Counted from the first letter of the stretch, positions 8,709-18,308 are shown. The stretch is 64,000 nt of DNA from Bacillus massilinigeriensis (GCF_900117315.1 NZ_LT630337.1:1722261-1786260); one strand, 5' to 3'. Notes: generated by a model from the sequence alone, not told the origin. Made by a program: numbers and translations.

Positions 8709-9467
8709 TTGAATAGGAAGCTTTTTTATACAAAAATCGTCTTAGTCATTGCACTCATCCTTAGTGTCTTCACCCCAATCTTGTCAAACGAAGCAGAAGC
8801 AGCTAGTAAGAAATATTCAGCGAGTGTTATTTCTAGTAGTGTTAAAGTGAAAGATAAGGCGTCATCTAAAGCTAAGACGGTTGGGACATTAAAAAAAGGC
8901 ACCAAAGTAACCGTTTATGCAAAAACCAAGAGTGGATGGTCGGAAATAAGATACAAGAGTAAGAAAGCTTATGTTCCAACCAAATCCTTAAAATTTGCAT
9001 CAAGTCAAAGCAGTTCAACAGGAAGTTATCTACGAAACACAAAATATCTCTATACTTATCAGATGTACTTCTCCTACCCAAGTAATTATATTGACTACAC
9101 CACGAAGTTCACAAAAAAAGATAAAGATGGCTACAATGTCTGGTCGGATACAAACAAATGGGTAACCGTTGAAAGAGAAAAAGAGACCAAGTCTGGTCTA
9201 TATTTAGACGGAAGAAAGTTTTTGTCCTATCCCCTAAAAGAAGGGAAAACATGGAAATCCGGTGACATGACCTTTACCATTAAGAAAATTGGTACGACAG
9301 TTGAAACGGGAGCAGGAAAATTCAAAAATGTTGTAAGAGTGGATACCAAATATGATTCTTTATCAACTATCCTAAGCTATTATTTTGCCAAAGGATACGG
9401 CCTTGTTTATGTAGGGGACCTTCAAACTCCTTTAACAATGAAAGATTTAAAGAAGATTAAAAAGTAA
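8709..9467 (+). CDS. Exported SH3b-domain protein
   Basis: The 252-residue protein starts at a TTG behind GAGAGGGGGAG. It begins with a signal peptide (positive NRK, hydrophobic IVLVIALILSVFTPIL, probable cleavage after EAEAA). A bacterial SH3 (SH3_3) domain follows at about residues 37-97 (SSVKVKDKASSKAKTVGTL, GTKVTVYAKTKSGWSEIRY). Such domains bind peptidoglycan cross-bridges. The remaining about 150 residues are rich in Tyr/Lys and beta-strand pattern without a recognised catalytic motif. It is probably a cell-wall-associated protein and is followed by a strong terminator. Confidence 0.8.
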   Translation: MNRKLFYTKIVLVIALILSVFTPILSNEAEAASKKYSASVISSSVKVKDKASSKAKTVGTLKKGTKVTVYAKTKSGWSEIRYKSKKAYVPTKSLKFASSQSSSTGSYLRNTKYLYTYQMYFSYPSNYIDYTTKFTKKDKDGYNVWSDTNKWVTVEREKETKSGLYLDGRKFLSYPLKEGKTWKSGDMTFTIKKIGTTVETGAGKFKNVVRVDTKYDSLSTILSYYFAKGYGLVYVGDLQTPLTMKDLKKIKK

Positions 9468-9510
9468 ATGATCCCTTTAGAGGTTAGTAATGGATTAATT
9501 GAATGGTAGG

Positions 9511-9542
9511 AAGAAGAGCTTGGGAGATCCCAAGCTCTTCTT
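9511..9542 (+). terminator. Strong bidirectional terminator
   Basis: A perfect 15-bp inverted repeat, AAGAAGAGCTTGGGA / TCCCAAGCTCTTCTT, with a two-base spacer between the convergent SH3b and SDR genes. Confidence 0.85.
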
Positions 9543-9569
9543 AAGTTTGAATCGTCGAACTTAATTATA

Positions 9570-10328
9570 TTAATAGGCTGTCCAACCAGAATCTGCAGCA
9601 ATTACAGCTCCATTAACAAAGCTTGATTCATCAGAAGCAAGGAACAGAGCAACTCTTGCAATATCTTCTGGTTTTCCCATACGTGGATTTGTTTGCATAC
9701 CAACGCCTGTTCTACCCATTCCGTATTCACTCAAATTGGTCATCGTTGAACCAATATTGGTTTCCACGCCACCAGTAGCAATGGCATTCGCACGAATTCC
9801 TTTATCAGCATACATAAAGGCAGTATTTTTAGTAAGACCGATAGCCGCATGTTTGGAAGCAGTATAAGCTGCTCCACCACGTGCCCCACGAATACCTGCA
9901 ACTGACACATTATTTACAATCACGCCATAGCCTTTCTCTAAAAAGAGCGGCATAACTTTACGAGATGAAAGCATGATTGACTTTGTATTCACTGCAAGAA
10001 CTCTATCAAATCTCTCTGTGCTGATTTCCCCGATTGGTTCCATTCCATCCATGATTCCAGCATTATTTACTAATATATCCACTGTTCCATAAACTTCAAC
10101 AGTTTTATCTACTAAAGCATTCACACTTTCTTCAGATGCCACATTGGCCTCAACTGCAATCGCAGTCCCACCATTTGCTTCTATCCCTTCAACCACAGCT
10201 TTAACACCTTCGAAATTCAAATCTGAAGCAACAACCTTTGCTCCTTCTTTGGCATAAAGCTCAGCAATAGCTTTTCCCATACCAGAAGCTGCCCCTGTAA
10301 CAATTGCTACTTTTCCTTCTAATCTCAT
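9570..10328 (-). CDS. Short-chain dehydrogenase/reductase
   Basis: A classical SDR of 252 residues. The NAD(P)-binding TGAASGMG motif is at residues 11-18, NNAG follows the fourth strand, the catalytic Ser is in NNVSVAG, and Tyr/Lys are in YTASK at about residues 155-159. The C-terminus DSGWTAY resembles FabG/glucose-dehydrogenase-like enzymes ending in a GG-WTA-type motif. The acid at the end of beta-2 (ASDLNF) suggests NAD rather than NADP. The substrate cannot be inferred. RBS GGAGGAATTACT precedes the ATG. Confidence 0.88.
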   Translation of the reverse strand: MRLEGKVAIVTGAASGMGKAIAELYAKEGAKVVASDLNFEGVKAVVEGIEANGGTAIAVEANVASEESVNALVDKTVEVYGTVDILVNNAGIMDGMEPIGEISTERFDRVLAVNTKSIMLSSRKVMPLFLEKGYGVIVNNVSVAGIRGARGGAAYTASKHAAIGLTKNTAFMYADKGIRANAIATGGVETNIGSTMTNLSEYGMGRTGVGMQTNPRMGKPEDIARVALFLASDESSFVNGAVIAADSGWTAY

Positions 10329-10616
10329 AGTAATTCCTCCGTTGCATTATTTTGGAATTCGTTATTTCATGTAATGAATTTTTCATAAGAATAACTATTA
10401 ATTCCAATTTCCACTATACTTGATTGGTTTATAAATATAAACTGTTTTTCCATATATTTCACATTTTTGAAGAAAACATACGATAATTTAGTATTTGCAC
10501 ACGTATTTTTCTTGCTCAAAGCCCACCTATTTGCTATCAAAAAATCCGCAGATACTCTCCAATAGAATCCTATTATGGTATTATATAGGAAATATCGTTT
10601 TGAAAGGGGATTGGGA

Positions 10617-11093
10617 ATGGAGCAAGTGTTGCATGCGATTCAAGATATTTATCCAGAGGATGTTGCTTGGTGTTATGGATGTGGTCGTTTAAATGAAGGG
10701 GGACATCATTTCCGAACGGGTTGGGATGGCGATAAAACGGTTACTTTTTTCCAGCCAAAGCCTGAACATATGGCTGTTCCTGGATTTGTTTATGGAGGAG
10801 CTATTGCTTCCTTAATTGATTGTCATGGAACAGGTTCAGCAGCGTTATTTTTGCATCGAAAAAATGGACATGAAATTGGAGATGGAACTGAGCCTCCAAG
10901 ATTTGTAACTGGTTCATTAAGAGTCGATTTTATTAAGCCTACACCTAGCAATCTTCCATTAAAGGCAATTGGAAATGTTTCCGAAATTCATCCAAAGAAA
11001 TATAAAGTAGAAACAATTGTTTACGCCGGCGACATACAAGTAGCTAGCGGAGAGGTTATTGCCGTTGTTATGCCAGAAAACTTTGCAAAGTAG
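10617..11093 (+). CDS. PaaI/hotdog-fold thioesterase family protein
   Basis: A 158-residue hotdog protein: the family signature VPGFVYGGAIASLIDCHGTGSA (helix with catalytic Asp) is followed by VTGSLRVDFIKPTP and ASGEVIAVVMPENFA. An N-terminal WCYGCGRLNEGGHHFR segment with CxxC resembles thioesterases annotated as PaaI/YigI-like. Upstream in-frame ATGs exist, but ATG 10617 has a GAAAGGGGATTGGGA leader and fits the family start. It probably hydrolyses acyl-CoAs of unknown chain type. It ends directly in a terminator. Confidence 0.8.
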   Translation: MEQVLHAIQDIYPEDVAWCYGCGRLNEGGHHFRTGWDGDKTVTFFQPKPEHMAVPGFVYGGAIASLIDCHGTGSAALFLHRKNGHEIGDGTEPPRFVTGSLRVDFIKPTPSNLPLKAIGNVSEIHPKKYKVETIVYAGDIQVASGEVIAVVMPENFAK

Positions 11094-11132
11094 CCAAAAG
11101 GTTGGGACTAACTAAAGTCCCAACCTTTTGGC
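11093..11132 (+). terminator. Bidirectional terminator between convergent genes
   Basis: A perfect 17-bp stem, GCCAAAAGGTTGGGACT / AGTCCCAACCTTTTGGC, starts at the thioesterase stop codon and ends two bases before the stop of the DUF1648 gene on the other strand. T-rich flanks lie on both sides. Confidence 0.9.
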
Positions 11133-11133
11133 T

Positions 11134-11643
11134 TTATTTTATTTTCCTCTGTTTTATTAATCCAATGACAATTGGAAGAATGGTTCCAACAATTATTATT
11201 GGTAGTATCCACCGATTGAATCCCTCTCCCCAGCCTAAGGCAACGATCACCGAATCAAACAAGATTATGGAAAAGATGATCACACAAATATTCTTTAATT
11301 GATTTAATTGCTTTCGGCTATTTATGTAAAACTCCCTGGCATTCGATTCATTCAATCTATCAGGATAATTATGGACATGAGGATTTTTCTCTAAAAGTTG
11401 CATGGTAATCAATATGATTACACTTATTACAGGCAAAATAATTAATTCAAATTTGGAACCCAGTCGGTCTACCTCTCCGTATCCATTATAATGAGCTGGG
11501 ACTTCTTCAGGTAACATCCTCCATACATAGATTAAAAGAATGATGGACCCAAAATAAAAAATATATCCAATAATATCCCAAACCTGTTCACTCTTTGTTT
11601 TAGGTATTTTTAATTTTGGTCGATTCAAAGAATTGGATGTCAT
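11134..11643 (-). CDS. DUF1648 domain membrane protein
   Basis: A 169-residue membrane protein with about four hydrophobic helices. The segment after the first helix (LPEEVPAHYNGYGEVDRLGSK) is the DUF1648 signature seen in SdpI-like and YhfC-type proteins. Later come FELIILPVISVIILITM and a C-terminal pair of helices. ATG 11641-11643 with GGAG nearby is preferred over a TTG at 11682, whose extra residues would be polar and lie across the ribosome site. Function unknown; some DUF1648 proteins give immunity to peptide toxins. Confidence 0.75.
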   Translation of the reverse strand: MTSNSLNRPKLKIPKTKSEQVWDIIGYIFYFGSIILLIYVWRMLPEEVPAHYNGYGEVDRLGSKFELIILPVISVIILITMQLLEKNPHVHNYPDRLNESNAREFYINSRKQLNQLKNICVIIFSIILFDSVIVALGWGEGFNRWILPIIIVGTILPIVIGLIKQRKIK

Positions 11644-11897
11644 TTCTCCACCATCTCCTTTTAAAAGGTCGTTTATTCCCAACTACTCCATGTATAGTTT
11701 ATTTTAACACACGTTTGTATTGACCATAAATTTCATTCTTTTTGAGAGATTGGGATGAATTTTCAAGATATTAAAAGGAAAATAAAATGCTTTAGCCAAC
11801 TATATATTTATTCGAATTTATCTAAAAATAAAGTTTTTATTAAATTTCCATCTATTTGTTTTTTATAGACTATGATGTTTTTGGGGAGAGGAAACAA

Positions 11898-12599
11898 ATG
11901 GAATACTCAATTTTACTTGTCGAAGATGATCAAGAAATTGCCTTGAATATTCGCGAATATTTACTAAAAAGAAATTTTCAAGTTACATGGGCTTCAACTG
12001 GTTTAGAGGGCTGGGATGATTTCCGAAATGGAAGTTACAGCCTTGCGATTATCGATTTGATGCTGCCTGAAATGGATGGGTTTACTCTATGTCAAAACAT
12101 TCGTTGGGAGAGCGATATCCCCTTACTTATCCTCAGTGCACGGAGTGAAGAGGATGATAAGGTTCGAGGTCTTAAATTAGGTGCAGATGATTATTTGACA
12201 AAGCCCTTTAGCTTACGAGAGCTTGAAGCAAGAATAGAGTCTCATTTAAGACGGTTTAATCGTTACCATAGTGATGACATTCCTGAAAAAAAACTCTCCT
12301 TTAAAGGCGGGCTAACCATTTTCTCTGAAAAAAGAATCATTAAGATTCATGGAAACGAGGTTGCTCTAACAACTAAGGAATTTTCAATCGTTTATCTATT
12401 GGCTAAAAATCCTGGGCGCCCCTTTACTAAAAAGGAAATTTACGAGCATATTTGGGATGCAAATGATTTGGATGGGAATAACACTGTCACCGTTCATATG
12501 AAAAGCCTTAGAACAAAGCTCGGCGATTCATTAAAGCAACCAAAGTTTATTCAAACAGTATGGGGTACAGGATATCGATTTATCGGAGAACCAATATGA
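11898..12599 (+). CDS. OmpR/PhoB-family response regulator
   Basis: A 233-residue regulator. The receiver domain has the acidic pocket VEDD (residues 8-11), phospho-acceptor Asp53 in IIDLMLPEMDG and Lys102 in DDYLTKPF. A C-terminal winged-helix DNA-binding domain ends in TVWGTGYRFIGEPI. Start ATG 11898 follows GGGGAGAGG; the frame opens earlier but lacks a site. The stop overlaps the kinase start (ATGA), so both are translated together. Confidence 0.93.
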   Translation: MEYSILLVEDDQEIALNIREYLLKRNFQVTWASTGLEGWDDFRNGSYSLAIIDLMLPEMDGFTLCQNIRWESDIPLLILSARSEEDDKVRGLKLGADDYLTKPFSLRELEARIESHLRRFNRYHSDDIPEKKLSFKGGLTIFSEKRIIKIHGNEVALTTKEFSIVYLLAKNPGRPFTKKEIYEHIWDANDLDGNNTVTVHMKSLRTKLGDSLKQPKFIQTVWGTGYRFIGEPI

Positions 12600-14101
12600 A
12601 AATTAAATACTGGCTCATGTGTTCTTATTTAATCGTCATGCTTCTCCCTATTATATTCCTTTTCCTACTGATTTCTATGGTTCAATCCTATGACAATAAA
12701 CAAGAAATGCTGGATTACATGGAAGTTCAAGAAAAACTGGATTTATATGATCGTCTCTTAAATAATCCTGAACTTTATTCTGGAAGAAAACATTTTGAAT
12801 ATGATCGATTAAATAGCTATACATTGGAACAAACAACATTTACTTTGTATGACAATGATGGATTTATACTTTTCTCTACAGGTCCCAATTCAGAAATTAA
12901 GATGAAGAAAAAGAAGGATGAAGTGTATCAAGGACTTTACGAGCTCAAGCCCAGCTATAAATCTTTTGAATACAAAAGGCCAGTTTTTTCTAATGAAAAA
13001 TTAGTCGGATTCTATGAAATTACCTTTCTTCGTGTGGATTGGCTAAGAGGGGTGGAGAAGAGACAAAGTTATGCTATTACCCTTTACATTGCTTTTTTTA
13101 TCATCGTGTATTTACTCGCTATTTACCTACTTAAAAAGAAGCTGTTTACCCCCTTACGTTTCTTAATGAATGCAATGAGTGCATTTGCAAAAGGTGAAGA
13201 AAACGTAAGTGTGCCAAGAAAAAAGGATGAAATAGGTGATTTAATCACTCATTTTGAGAAGATGCAAGCAGAGATTAAGGAAAAAGAAGCAGCTATTTTA
13301 ACCATGCAGGAACAAAAGCAATACATGATTGCATCTATTTCACATGATATTAAAACTCCTTTAACAGCAATTCGTACATCTGCAGAAGGTTTATTAGATG
13401 ATGGAATTGACAGAAATTTGCGAAATAACAAATTGAATATGATTTTAACTAAAACCGATTATATTCACCAATTAATTGATGATCTAACTATTTATAATCT
13501 TCTACAATCGAGTCATTATTCCCTTGAGACTGTTGAAGTTGAGGGTCAGGAATTTTTTGAAATGGTTTTATCCGATTATGACACGTTAGCTAGTTCTACT
13601 GGAATTCAATTAAGTACACATATTGATGTAAATGGAAACTATCTCGTCAATACAAAACAACTGTTAAGGCTTTTTGATAATTTAATCATCAATGCTATTC
13701 ATCATACAAAAAAGGGTGGAACCATTTGGTGCTGTGCCTTTTCCAACGATAGAAAGACACCAGAGTTTCTTTTTTCAGAGGCTAAGGAATGGATGAATAC
13801 GATGGAAATGGATTCATTGGGAGTTTGGCTAGTGGTTCAAAATGAAGGTGAGGCCGTTCCACTATTAGAGCAAAAGAAATTGTTTGAACCACTCTATCAG
13901 GGAGATCCTTCGAGAACGAAAAAAACAAATCAAGGAGACAGAGGGAGTGGATTAGGTCTTTCTATTTCAAAAATGATTATCGAAAAGCTTGGTGGAGAAA
14001 TAATTATGACTTCATCAAAAGGGGATGGGAACACGTTCATCTGTTTTCTCCCAGAATGCAACTCTAGTATAAAGGAGCCAATTATAGATGAGACATATTA
14101 A
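12596..14101 (+). CDS. Membrane sensor histidine kinase
   Basis: A 501-residue kinase partnered with the preceding regulator. TM1 is at about 8-30, an extracellular sensor region at 31-158, TM2 at about 159-179, a HAMP-like linker (TPLRFLMNAMSAFAKG), HisKA with the phospho-acceptor His250 in ASISHDIKTPLTAIR, and a HATPase_c domain with an N-box (LFDNLIINAIHHTKKGG) and G-box (GDRGSGLGLSISKMI). The extracytoplasmic input region is not recognised. It is coupled at its 3' end to a lipoprotein gene (14-bp overlap), so the lipoprotein is probably part of the sensing circuit or its output. Confidence 0.92.
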   Translation: MKIKYWLMCSYLIVMLLPIIFLFLLISMVQSYDNKQEMLDYMEVQEKLDLYDRLLNNPELYSGRKHFEYDRLNSYTLEQTTFTLYDNDGFILFSTGPNSEIKMKKKKDEVYQGLYELKPSYKSFEYKRPVFSNEKLVGFYEITFLRVDWLRGVEKRQSYAITLYIAFFIIVYLLAIYLLKKKLFTPLRFLMNAMSAFAKGEENVSVPRKKDEIGDLITHFEKMQAEIKEKEAAILTMQEQKQYMIASISHDIKTPLTAIRTSAEGLLDDGIDRNLRNNKLNMILTKTDYIHQLIDDLTIYNLLQSSHYSLETVEVEGQEFFEMVLSDYDTLASSTGIQLSTHIDVNGNYLVNTKQLLRLFDNLIINAIHHTKKGGTIWCCAFSNDRKTPEFLFSEAKEWMNTMEMDSLGVWLVVQNEGEAVPLLEQKKLFEPLYQGDPSRTKKTNQGDRGSGLGLSISKMIIEKLGGEIIMTSSKGDGNTFICFLPECNSSIKEPIIDETY

Positions 14102-15152
14102 ATATATGTTATCTTTTTTTCTCTTTTTTCTACTCAGTAGTTGTCATCCTGCAGCATTGCAAAAAGCCTCTCCAAATTTAATATTAGAAAATATGGTAGA
14201 ACAAAGAGAAAAACCATCTTATTCGAGTTTCTATCAAGAGGTTGAAACGAGTACGTATTACAAAGGAAAGCTAGTTGGTATTCAGCTGTTAAAGGTATGG
14301 GAAGATACGGTTTCTGGGGTTGCCAAATATGAACTAATTGATTCAGAGGAAGGAACCTTTTATATACTCATGACAAATAGGTATATGACTATTTATAAAA
14401 AGGGAAATCTTCGTGCAACAATAAAACCCATTACAAAGCAACCAACAGATTCATTATTTTCCTATAAAAACGATGTCATCCAAAGATTGGAATCATTAAG
14501 AAGTACACACAAGGTTCGATTAAAAGGAGAAAGCAAGGTTGGGAAGGAAGATGCTTATCATATTATTGCTATCCCGAGAGATGAAAACCATATATTAGGT
14601 GAACAGCACCTATGGATAAGTCAAAAAACATGGGTCATTCTAAAGCAGAGCTATAAGATTGAGGATAAATATGTTGTGGTTCGTTTAAAGAAGTTCTTGG
14701 AGAATCCAAGAATCTCTCAGGATATCTTACTTTTACCTGACTTTGATCACATTGTTTTTCAACATGAGCCAAAATATTTTGAACGAATGATTTCCAATGA
14801 CAAATTTGCTTCTTTAGACTATTTAAAAATGAAACCTAATAATCAAATCAAAATATATAAAGCAAAGGAATTAATCTCTCCGAAAAAAGGAATTCAAGTA
14901 CTATTCTTAAAGGATGGAAAAGAATATTTTCAATTAAAGGCTATTGAAATGGATAGTGAAGATAAGAATGTTTTTCAGCCAAAGTTAGAAAGCACCCTAC
15001 GAATATTTAAACAGCCTGTTTACATTCAGCCCATTCCTAGTATTGGAATGGAATTAACCTGGGTATGGAAGAACAAAAACTACGAGCTGTTATACTTTGA
15101 TCCTTTTGCTACAAAACAAGAATTGAATCAATTACTAAAGAGATTTTATTAA
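14088..15152 (+). CDS. Lipoprotein, LolA-like beta-rich, in two-component operon
   Basis: A 354-residue lipoprotein with signal peptide MRHIKYMLSFFLFFLLSSC and lipobox LSSC (Cys19). The mature part has many short beta strands (YYKGKLVGIQLLKVWED, GTFYILMTNRYMTIYKK) resembling the LolA/RseB-like fold of Firmicutes sigma- or kinase-associated lipoproteins. No specific function is recognised. It overlaps the histidine kinase gene and is followed 21 bp later by a small membrane protein, so the four genes probably form one operon. Confidence 0.7.
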   Translation: MRHIKYMLSFFLFFLLSSCHPAALQKASPNLILENMVEQREKPSYSSFYQEVETSTYYKGKLVGIQLLKVWEDTVSGVAKYELIDSEEGTFYILMTNRYMTIYKKGNLRATIKPITKQPTDSLFSYKNDVIQRLESLRSTHKVRLKGESKVGKEDAYHIIAIPRDENHILGEQHLWISQKTWVILKQSYKIEDKYVVVRLKKFLENPRISQDILLLPDFDHIVFQHEPKYFERMISNDKFASLDYLKMKPNNQIKIYKAKELISPKKGIQVLFLKDGKEYFQLKAIEMDSEDKNVFQPKLESTLRIFKQPVYIQPIPSIGMELTWVWKNKNYELLYFDPFATKQELNQLLKRFY

Positions 15153-15173
15153 AATGAAAGGTTAGGAGCATAT

Positions 15174-15773
15174 ATGAAGAAAATTAGTATTAGTGTTTTG
15201 CTAATCCCTTTGTTGTTTAGTTTTTTATGGATAAATGAAAAAAAGGCCTATGCAAATGAAAATAATAATGAAGGAATAAGTGAATTTGCCAAAGCACTTG
15301 AAGACTCTTTAAAGGACACAATTAATTATTATCATGAGAATTCCTCCGTCATCCTGGATTCTGTAGATATCCAAGGAAATGTTTTTAAAACGATTTCCGC
15401 AGACGACCCAGATACAGAGGAAAATGAAGAGAAAACTGAGGAGTATACATCACATATTATTGCAGGGTATATCGAATATGAACAAAAAAGAGATTCTCTC
15501 TTTATCTTTAAGAAGAAGGATGTCTATTACTATGATCTTGATAAGAAAGAATTCCTTACAGCTAGCAATGTATTTGGAAATGAAGAAATAAAGAGCTTTT
15601 TTCAAAAATATATGCATCATTTAGAAAAAGAAATTACTCCACTTTCTAGCACCATTGCCATGATCTTCATTTCTAGCATACTCATCTTCCCGCTTATCAT
15701 TTTAATATTCCATCATCAAGGGAATAGGATAAGTGGAAGACGTTATTCTGAGGATAGGAATCTAAAAGTGTAA
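15174..15773 (+). CDS. Small membrane protein with signal peptide and C-terminal anchor
   Basis: A 199-residue protein not matched to a family. A signal peptide (KISISVLLIPLLFSFLW, cleavage near AYA-NEN) leads to an acidic extracytoplasmic domain (residues about 25-155). A C-terminal transmembrane helix (IAMIFISSILIFPLIILIF) and a short positive tail (GNRISGRRYSEDR) follow. This type-I topology, last in a two-component/lipoprotein operon, suggests an accessory sensor or target of the system. No catalytic motif is visible. Confidence 0.65.
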   Translation: MKKISISVLLIPLLFSFLWINEKKAYANENNNEGISEFAKALEDSLKDTINYYHENSSVILDSVDIQGNVFKTISADDPDTEENEEKTEEYTSHIIAGYIEYEQKRDSLFIFKKKDVYYYDLDKKEFLTASNVFGNEEIKSFFQKYMHHLEKEITPLSSTIAMIFISSILIFPLIILIFHHQGNRISGRRYSEDRNLKV

Positions 15774-15869
15774 TCCTTACAAACAAATATAGGGGTTGGC
15801 CTTCCCGCCTACCCCTTCTCTAATTATTAATATAAATGGATCGATCTGACATTGTTAAAAATTTCCACA

Positions 15870-16673
15870 TTAACTATATTTTTTAATAAAATCTAAGGCT
15901 ACTCTTCCTGCAATCGTTGGCTGCTGCATCCATACGTATGCATGAATCGAATCCTTCATTTGGACAATTTCATATGGGAATTTTAAGAAGCATGCAAAGG
16001 CTTCCAAACTTCCTCGAATATTCGAATGACCCCATTCCTCTTCACTTGGAAGAAATAAAACTGGACAGCGAACTTTTTTATAGTAATCTTCAAACCTTAA
16101 ATCCCAATATTTAGTAATGTACTCTATTCTAACATTATTCTTATAATGACTGGTAAAGGAACCTTCATCTGTCTTTTCTATACAGCTTTCTACGAATGAT
16201 GCAAAATATTCATTCCATAGACCCTGATTAATAAATGAATCTTTCATTTCATTAAAAATGGCTTCTTTTGTTGGGTGGTTTGGCAATATCCTACTAGCCA
16301 ATTGAAGACGAATGCTCTCCTTTTCCCTCTCTATTTCCTCGTCTGTCCCCTTAAACTGTCCAAATTCACCAAATTCGTTATAGAGCGCGCCCTCACAAAC
16401 GAAGGATTGAACCATTTCCGGATGATTTGCTGCCAAACTTAAACCAACCTCAGCACCTAAGGAGCTTCCAATGATATGACATTGTCGAACCTCTAATTCT
16501 TGCAAAAGCAGGAAAATGTCATTTGCCATATCGTCAATATGATAACCAGTTATAGGTTTATCTGATTTTCCATGTCCACGATAATCAGGAGCCACAATAT
16601 TATATTCGTTTTCAATTAGCGGAATAATCCCATCCCACATATGTGAGGTTCCTCCACTAAAATGAAGGAGCAA
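15870..16673 (-). CDS. Alpha/beta hydrolase, N-terminus uncertain or damaged
   Basis: Alpha/beta-hydrolase fold protein with HFSGGTSHMWDGIIPLI (oxyanion region), DYRGHGKSDKP, nucleophile elbow IIGSSLGAE (G-S-S-L-G) and catalytic His in KDSIHAYVW. From the TTG at 16673 (AAGGAGAG seven bases upstream) it is 267 residues but lacks the first beta strands. Codons upstream in the same frame to about 16757 (QLIKLKNSIGIHVRYQKDK) look like those strands yet have no ATG/GTG/TTG start. An ATG at that point is in another frame and soon stops. A 5' frameshift or an unusual start is therefore likely. Substrate unknown. Confidence 0.75.
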   Translation of the reverse strand: MLLHFSGGTSHMWDGIIPLIENEYNIVAPDYRGHGKSDKPITGYHIDDMANDIFLLLQELEVRQCHIIGSSLGAEVGLSLAANHPEMVQSFVCEGALYNEFGEFGQFKGTDEEIEREKESIRLQLASRILPNHPTKEAIFNEMKDSFINQGLWNEYFASFVESCIEKTDEGSFTSHYKNNVRIEYITKYWDLRFEDYYKKVRCPVLFLPSEEEWGHSNIRGSLEAFACFLKFPYEIVQMKDSIHAYVWMQQPTIAGRVALDFIKKYS

Positions 16674-16787
16674 AATCGTACTCTCCTTGTCTTTTTGATA
16701 CCGAACATGAATTCCGATAGAATTTTTTAATTTAATTAGTTGTTCCTTAATAACGATGACCTCATTTCTATGAAAATATCCTGTGAG

Positions 16788-17489
16788 TTACATATATGAT
16801 GACTCTTCTAAAATAAATCGTTCATCCTGAATAGAATCAAAAAATCCTTTTAATATTTGGTCCCTATTTTTTACATCCGAATGTATATTTCTAAATACCT
16901 CAGATATTGATTCTTGAATTTCTTTCTTAGATAGTATTTGTACATTGGTGGATGGGCGAAAATAAAGATCCATCGGAAATCCACCTTGTTTTGTCGGAAA
17001 CTCATATGGAAAGTTCAATCTTTGAGCCCCTAACCTTTCATAAAAATTGACTCTTCTTAATTGGTTTTTCCTTATGCTTCCTTTAGCCTCAATTGGGACT
17101 TCCACTTCCTGAAAAATGCCTAATAAATTGTCCTTTGATTGAGCAATTTTCTTAATAAAATGTGTTCCATAGCCTTGATTCTGGAAGCTTTTATCAACGG
17201 CAATATAATCTAGCCAAATGGCATTTAAATATTCCAATTCATAGATAAAGGCATATCCTACTATGCGATGAATCATTTGGTCTTTTGCTAATATTAGCTT
17301 GTATTTTTTACTATAAATTAGGCTTTTTAGATGGTGATATTCCTTTAGCTCCTCTGATGCAAAGTCATTAGACATTTGTTCATATACATCTTTGAAATCA
17401 TGAATATCTCCTTCTATTAATTCTAGTTTATTATAATTTTCCTTTGATGCTAATGAACGATTTGATTTCGAAAACTTTTTCACTATCAT
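16788..17489 (-). CDS. GNAT family N-acetyltransferase
   Basis: A 233-residue protein with the GNAT acetyl-CoA-binding signature: AIWLDYIAVDKSFQNQGYGTHFIKKIA contains the Q-x-x-G-x-G/A type pyrophosphate loop (QNQGYG). Strands before it (RIVGYAFIYELEYLN) and a late NFYERLGAQRL motif complete the fold. The last about 60 residues are an extra helical region. The acceptor substrate cannot be deduced. Confidence 0.83.
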   Translation of the reverse strand: MIVKKFSKSNRSLASKENYNKLELIEGDIHDFKDVYEQMSNDFASEELKEYHHLKSLIYSKKYKLILAKDQMIHRIVGYAFIYELEYLNAIWLDYIAVDKSFQNQGYGTHFIKKIAQSKDNLLGIFQEVEVPIEAKGSIRKNQLRRVNFYERLGAQRLNFPYEFPTKQGGFPMDLYFRPSTNVQILSKKEIQESISEVFRNIHSDVKNRDQILKGFFDSIQDERFILEESSYM

Positions 17490-17693
17490 TTATTTGCGCC
17501 TCAATAAAGATTTTTATTGTTTTGTTAAATATTCTACTTTATGTTTTACATGTATTTCCGAATTATTGAACAACATTTAATATTTTAATAAAAACACCAA
17601 CCATTTTCAAACAAAATTAATCAGAAGAAGAATCTATATATTCATGCATATTCCAACTGCCAAATATCACAATAGAATAAGGAGGTATGATTT

Positions 17694-18122
17694 ATGACAA
17701 ATGAGACTATAATCGAGGAGCTTAACACTTTATTAAGAGGGAGCTACATGGGAATCCGCTCCCTTGAACACTATATTTCAGAAGTAAATGACGAGGAACT
17801 AAAAAAAACCTTTCAGCAAATGCAAAAGGAACATAAAAGGAATGCACAAATCCTAGCAGAACGAATTCAAAATTTAGGAGGAATTCCCGCAGACGATGAG
17901 GGTTTTTCTGGATCCATACATAGTTTTATGCATAAATTCATGATACCTAAAGAAAATGAGAAAATAATTGAAGACGCGATAGAAGGTATGATGAAATTTG
18001 GCGTTCACTATTCCGATGAGCTTATTAAAGGAGATTTAGACCCAGAAAGTAAGCGCATTGCTGATGAAATTATAGATGACAGTAGAAGACATGCAGAACT
18101 ACTAAAGCAGTACCTTCACTAG
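17694..18122 (+). CDS. DUF2383 ferritin-like four-helix protein
   Basis: A 142-residue all-helical protein of the DUF2383/PA2169 type. The helix-1 pattern IIEELNTLLRGSYMGIRSLE, then QQMQKEHKRNAQILAERIQ, and the last pair of helices ending in DDSRRHAELLKQYL carry Glu/His residues spaced like a di-iron ferritin-like bundle (E in helix 1, E-x-x-H/K-R, and H near the end). Such proteins are stress- or spore-associated in Bacillaceae, but the role is unproven. A strong AAGGAGGTATGA site precedes the ATG. Confidence 0.75.
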   Translation: MTNETIIEELNTLLRGSYMGIRSLEHYISEVNDEELKKTFQQMQKEHKRNAQILAERIQNLGGIPADDEGFSGSIHSFMHKFMIPKENEKIIEDAIEGMMKFGVHYSDELIKGDLDPESKRIADEIIDDSRRHAELLKQYLH

Positions 18123-18165
18123 GATACGATAAGAAAAATCCTTCTTGCCAATGTTCTTGAAAAAA

Positions 18166-18193
18166 AGAAGCAGAATTCCATGCTTCTGCTTCT
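18166..18193 (+). terminator. Terminator after DUF2383 gene
   Basis: A 10-bp stem AGAAGCAGAA / TTCTGCTTCT with an eight-base loop, followed by a T-rich stretch. Confidence 0.75.
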
Positions 18194-18308
18194 ATCTTAT
18201 TTAATTAATGCAGGCGGAGATTATTCCTCAAAATAGGCAAGATCAGCAAAAACTTTTTACTTAATCCCTACTCGGCTTAACACCACCGAAACTATTTGCT
18301 GGATTAAT

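Noticed and set aside
10495..10692. Plus-strand frame of 65 codons upstream of the thioesterase
   Set aside because: No ribosome site and it overlaps the thioesterase start in another frame.
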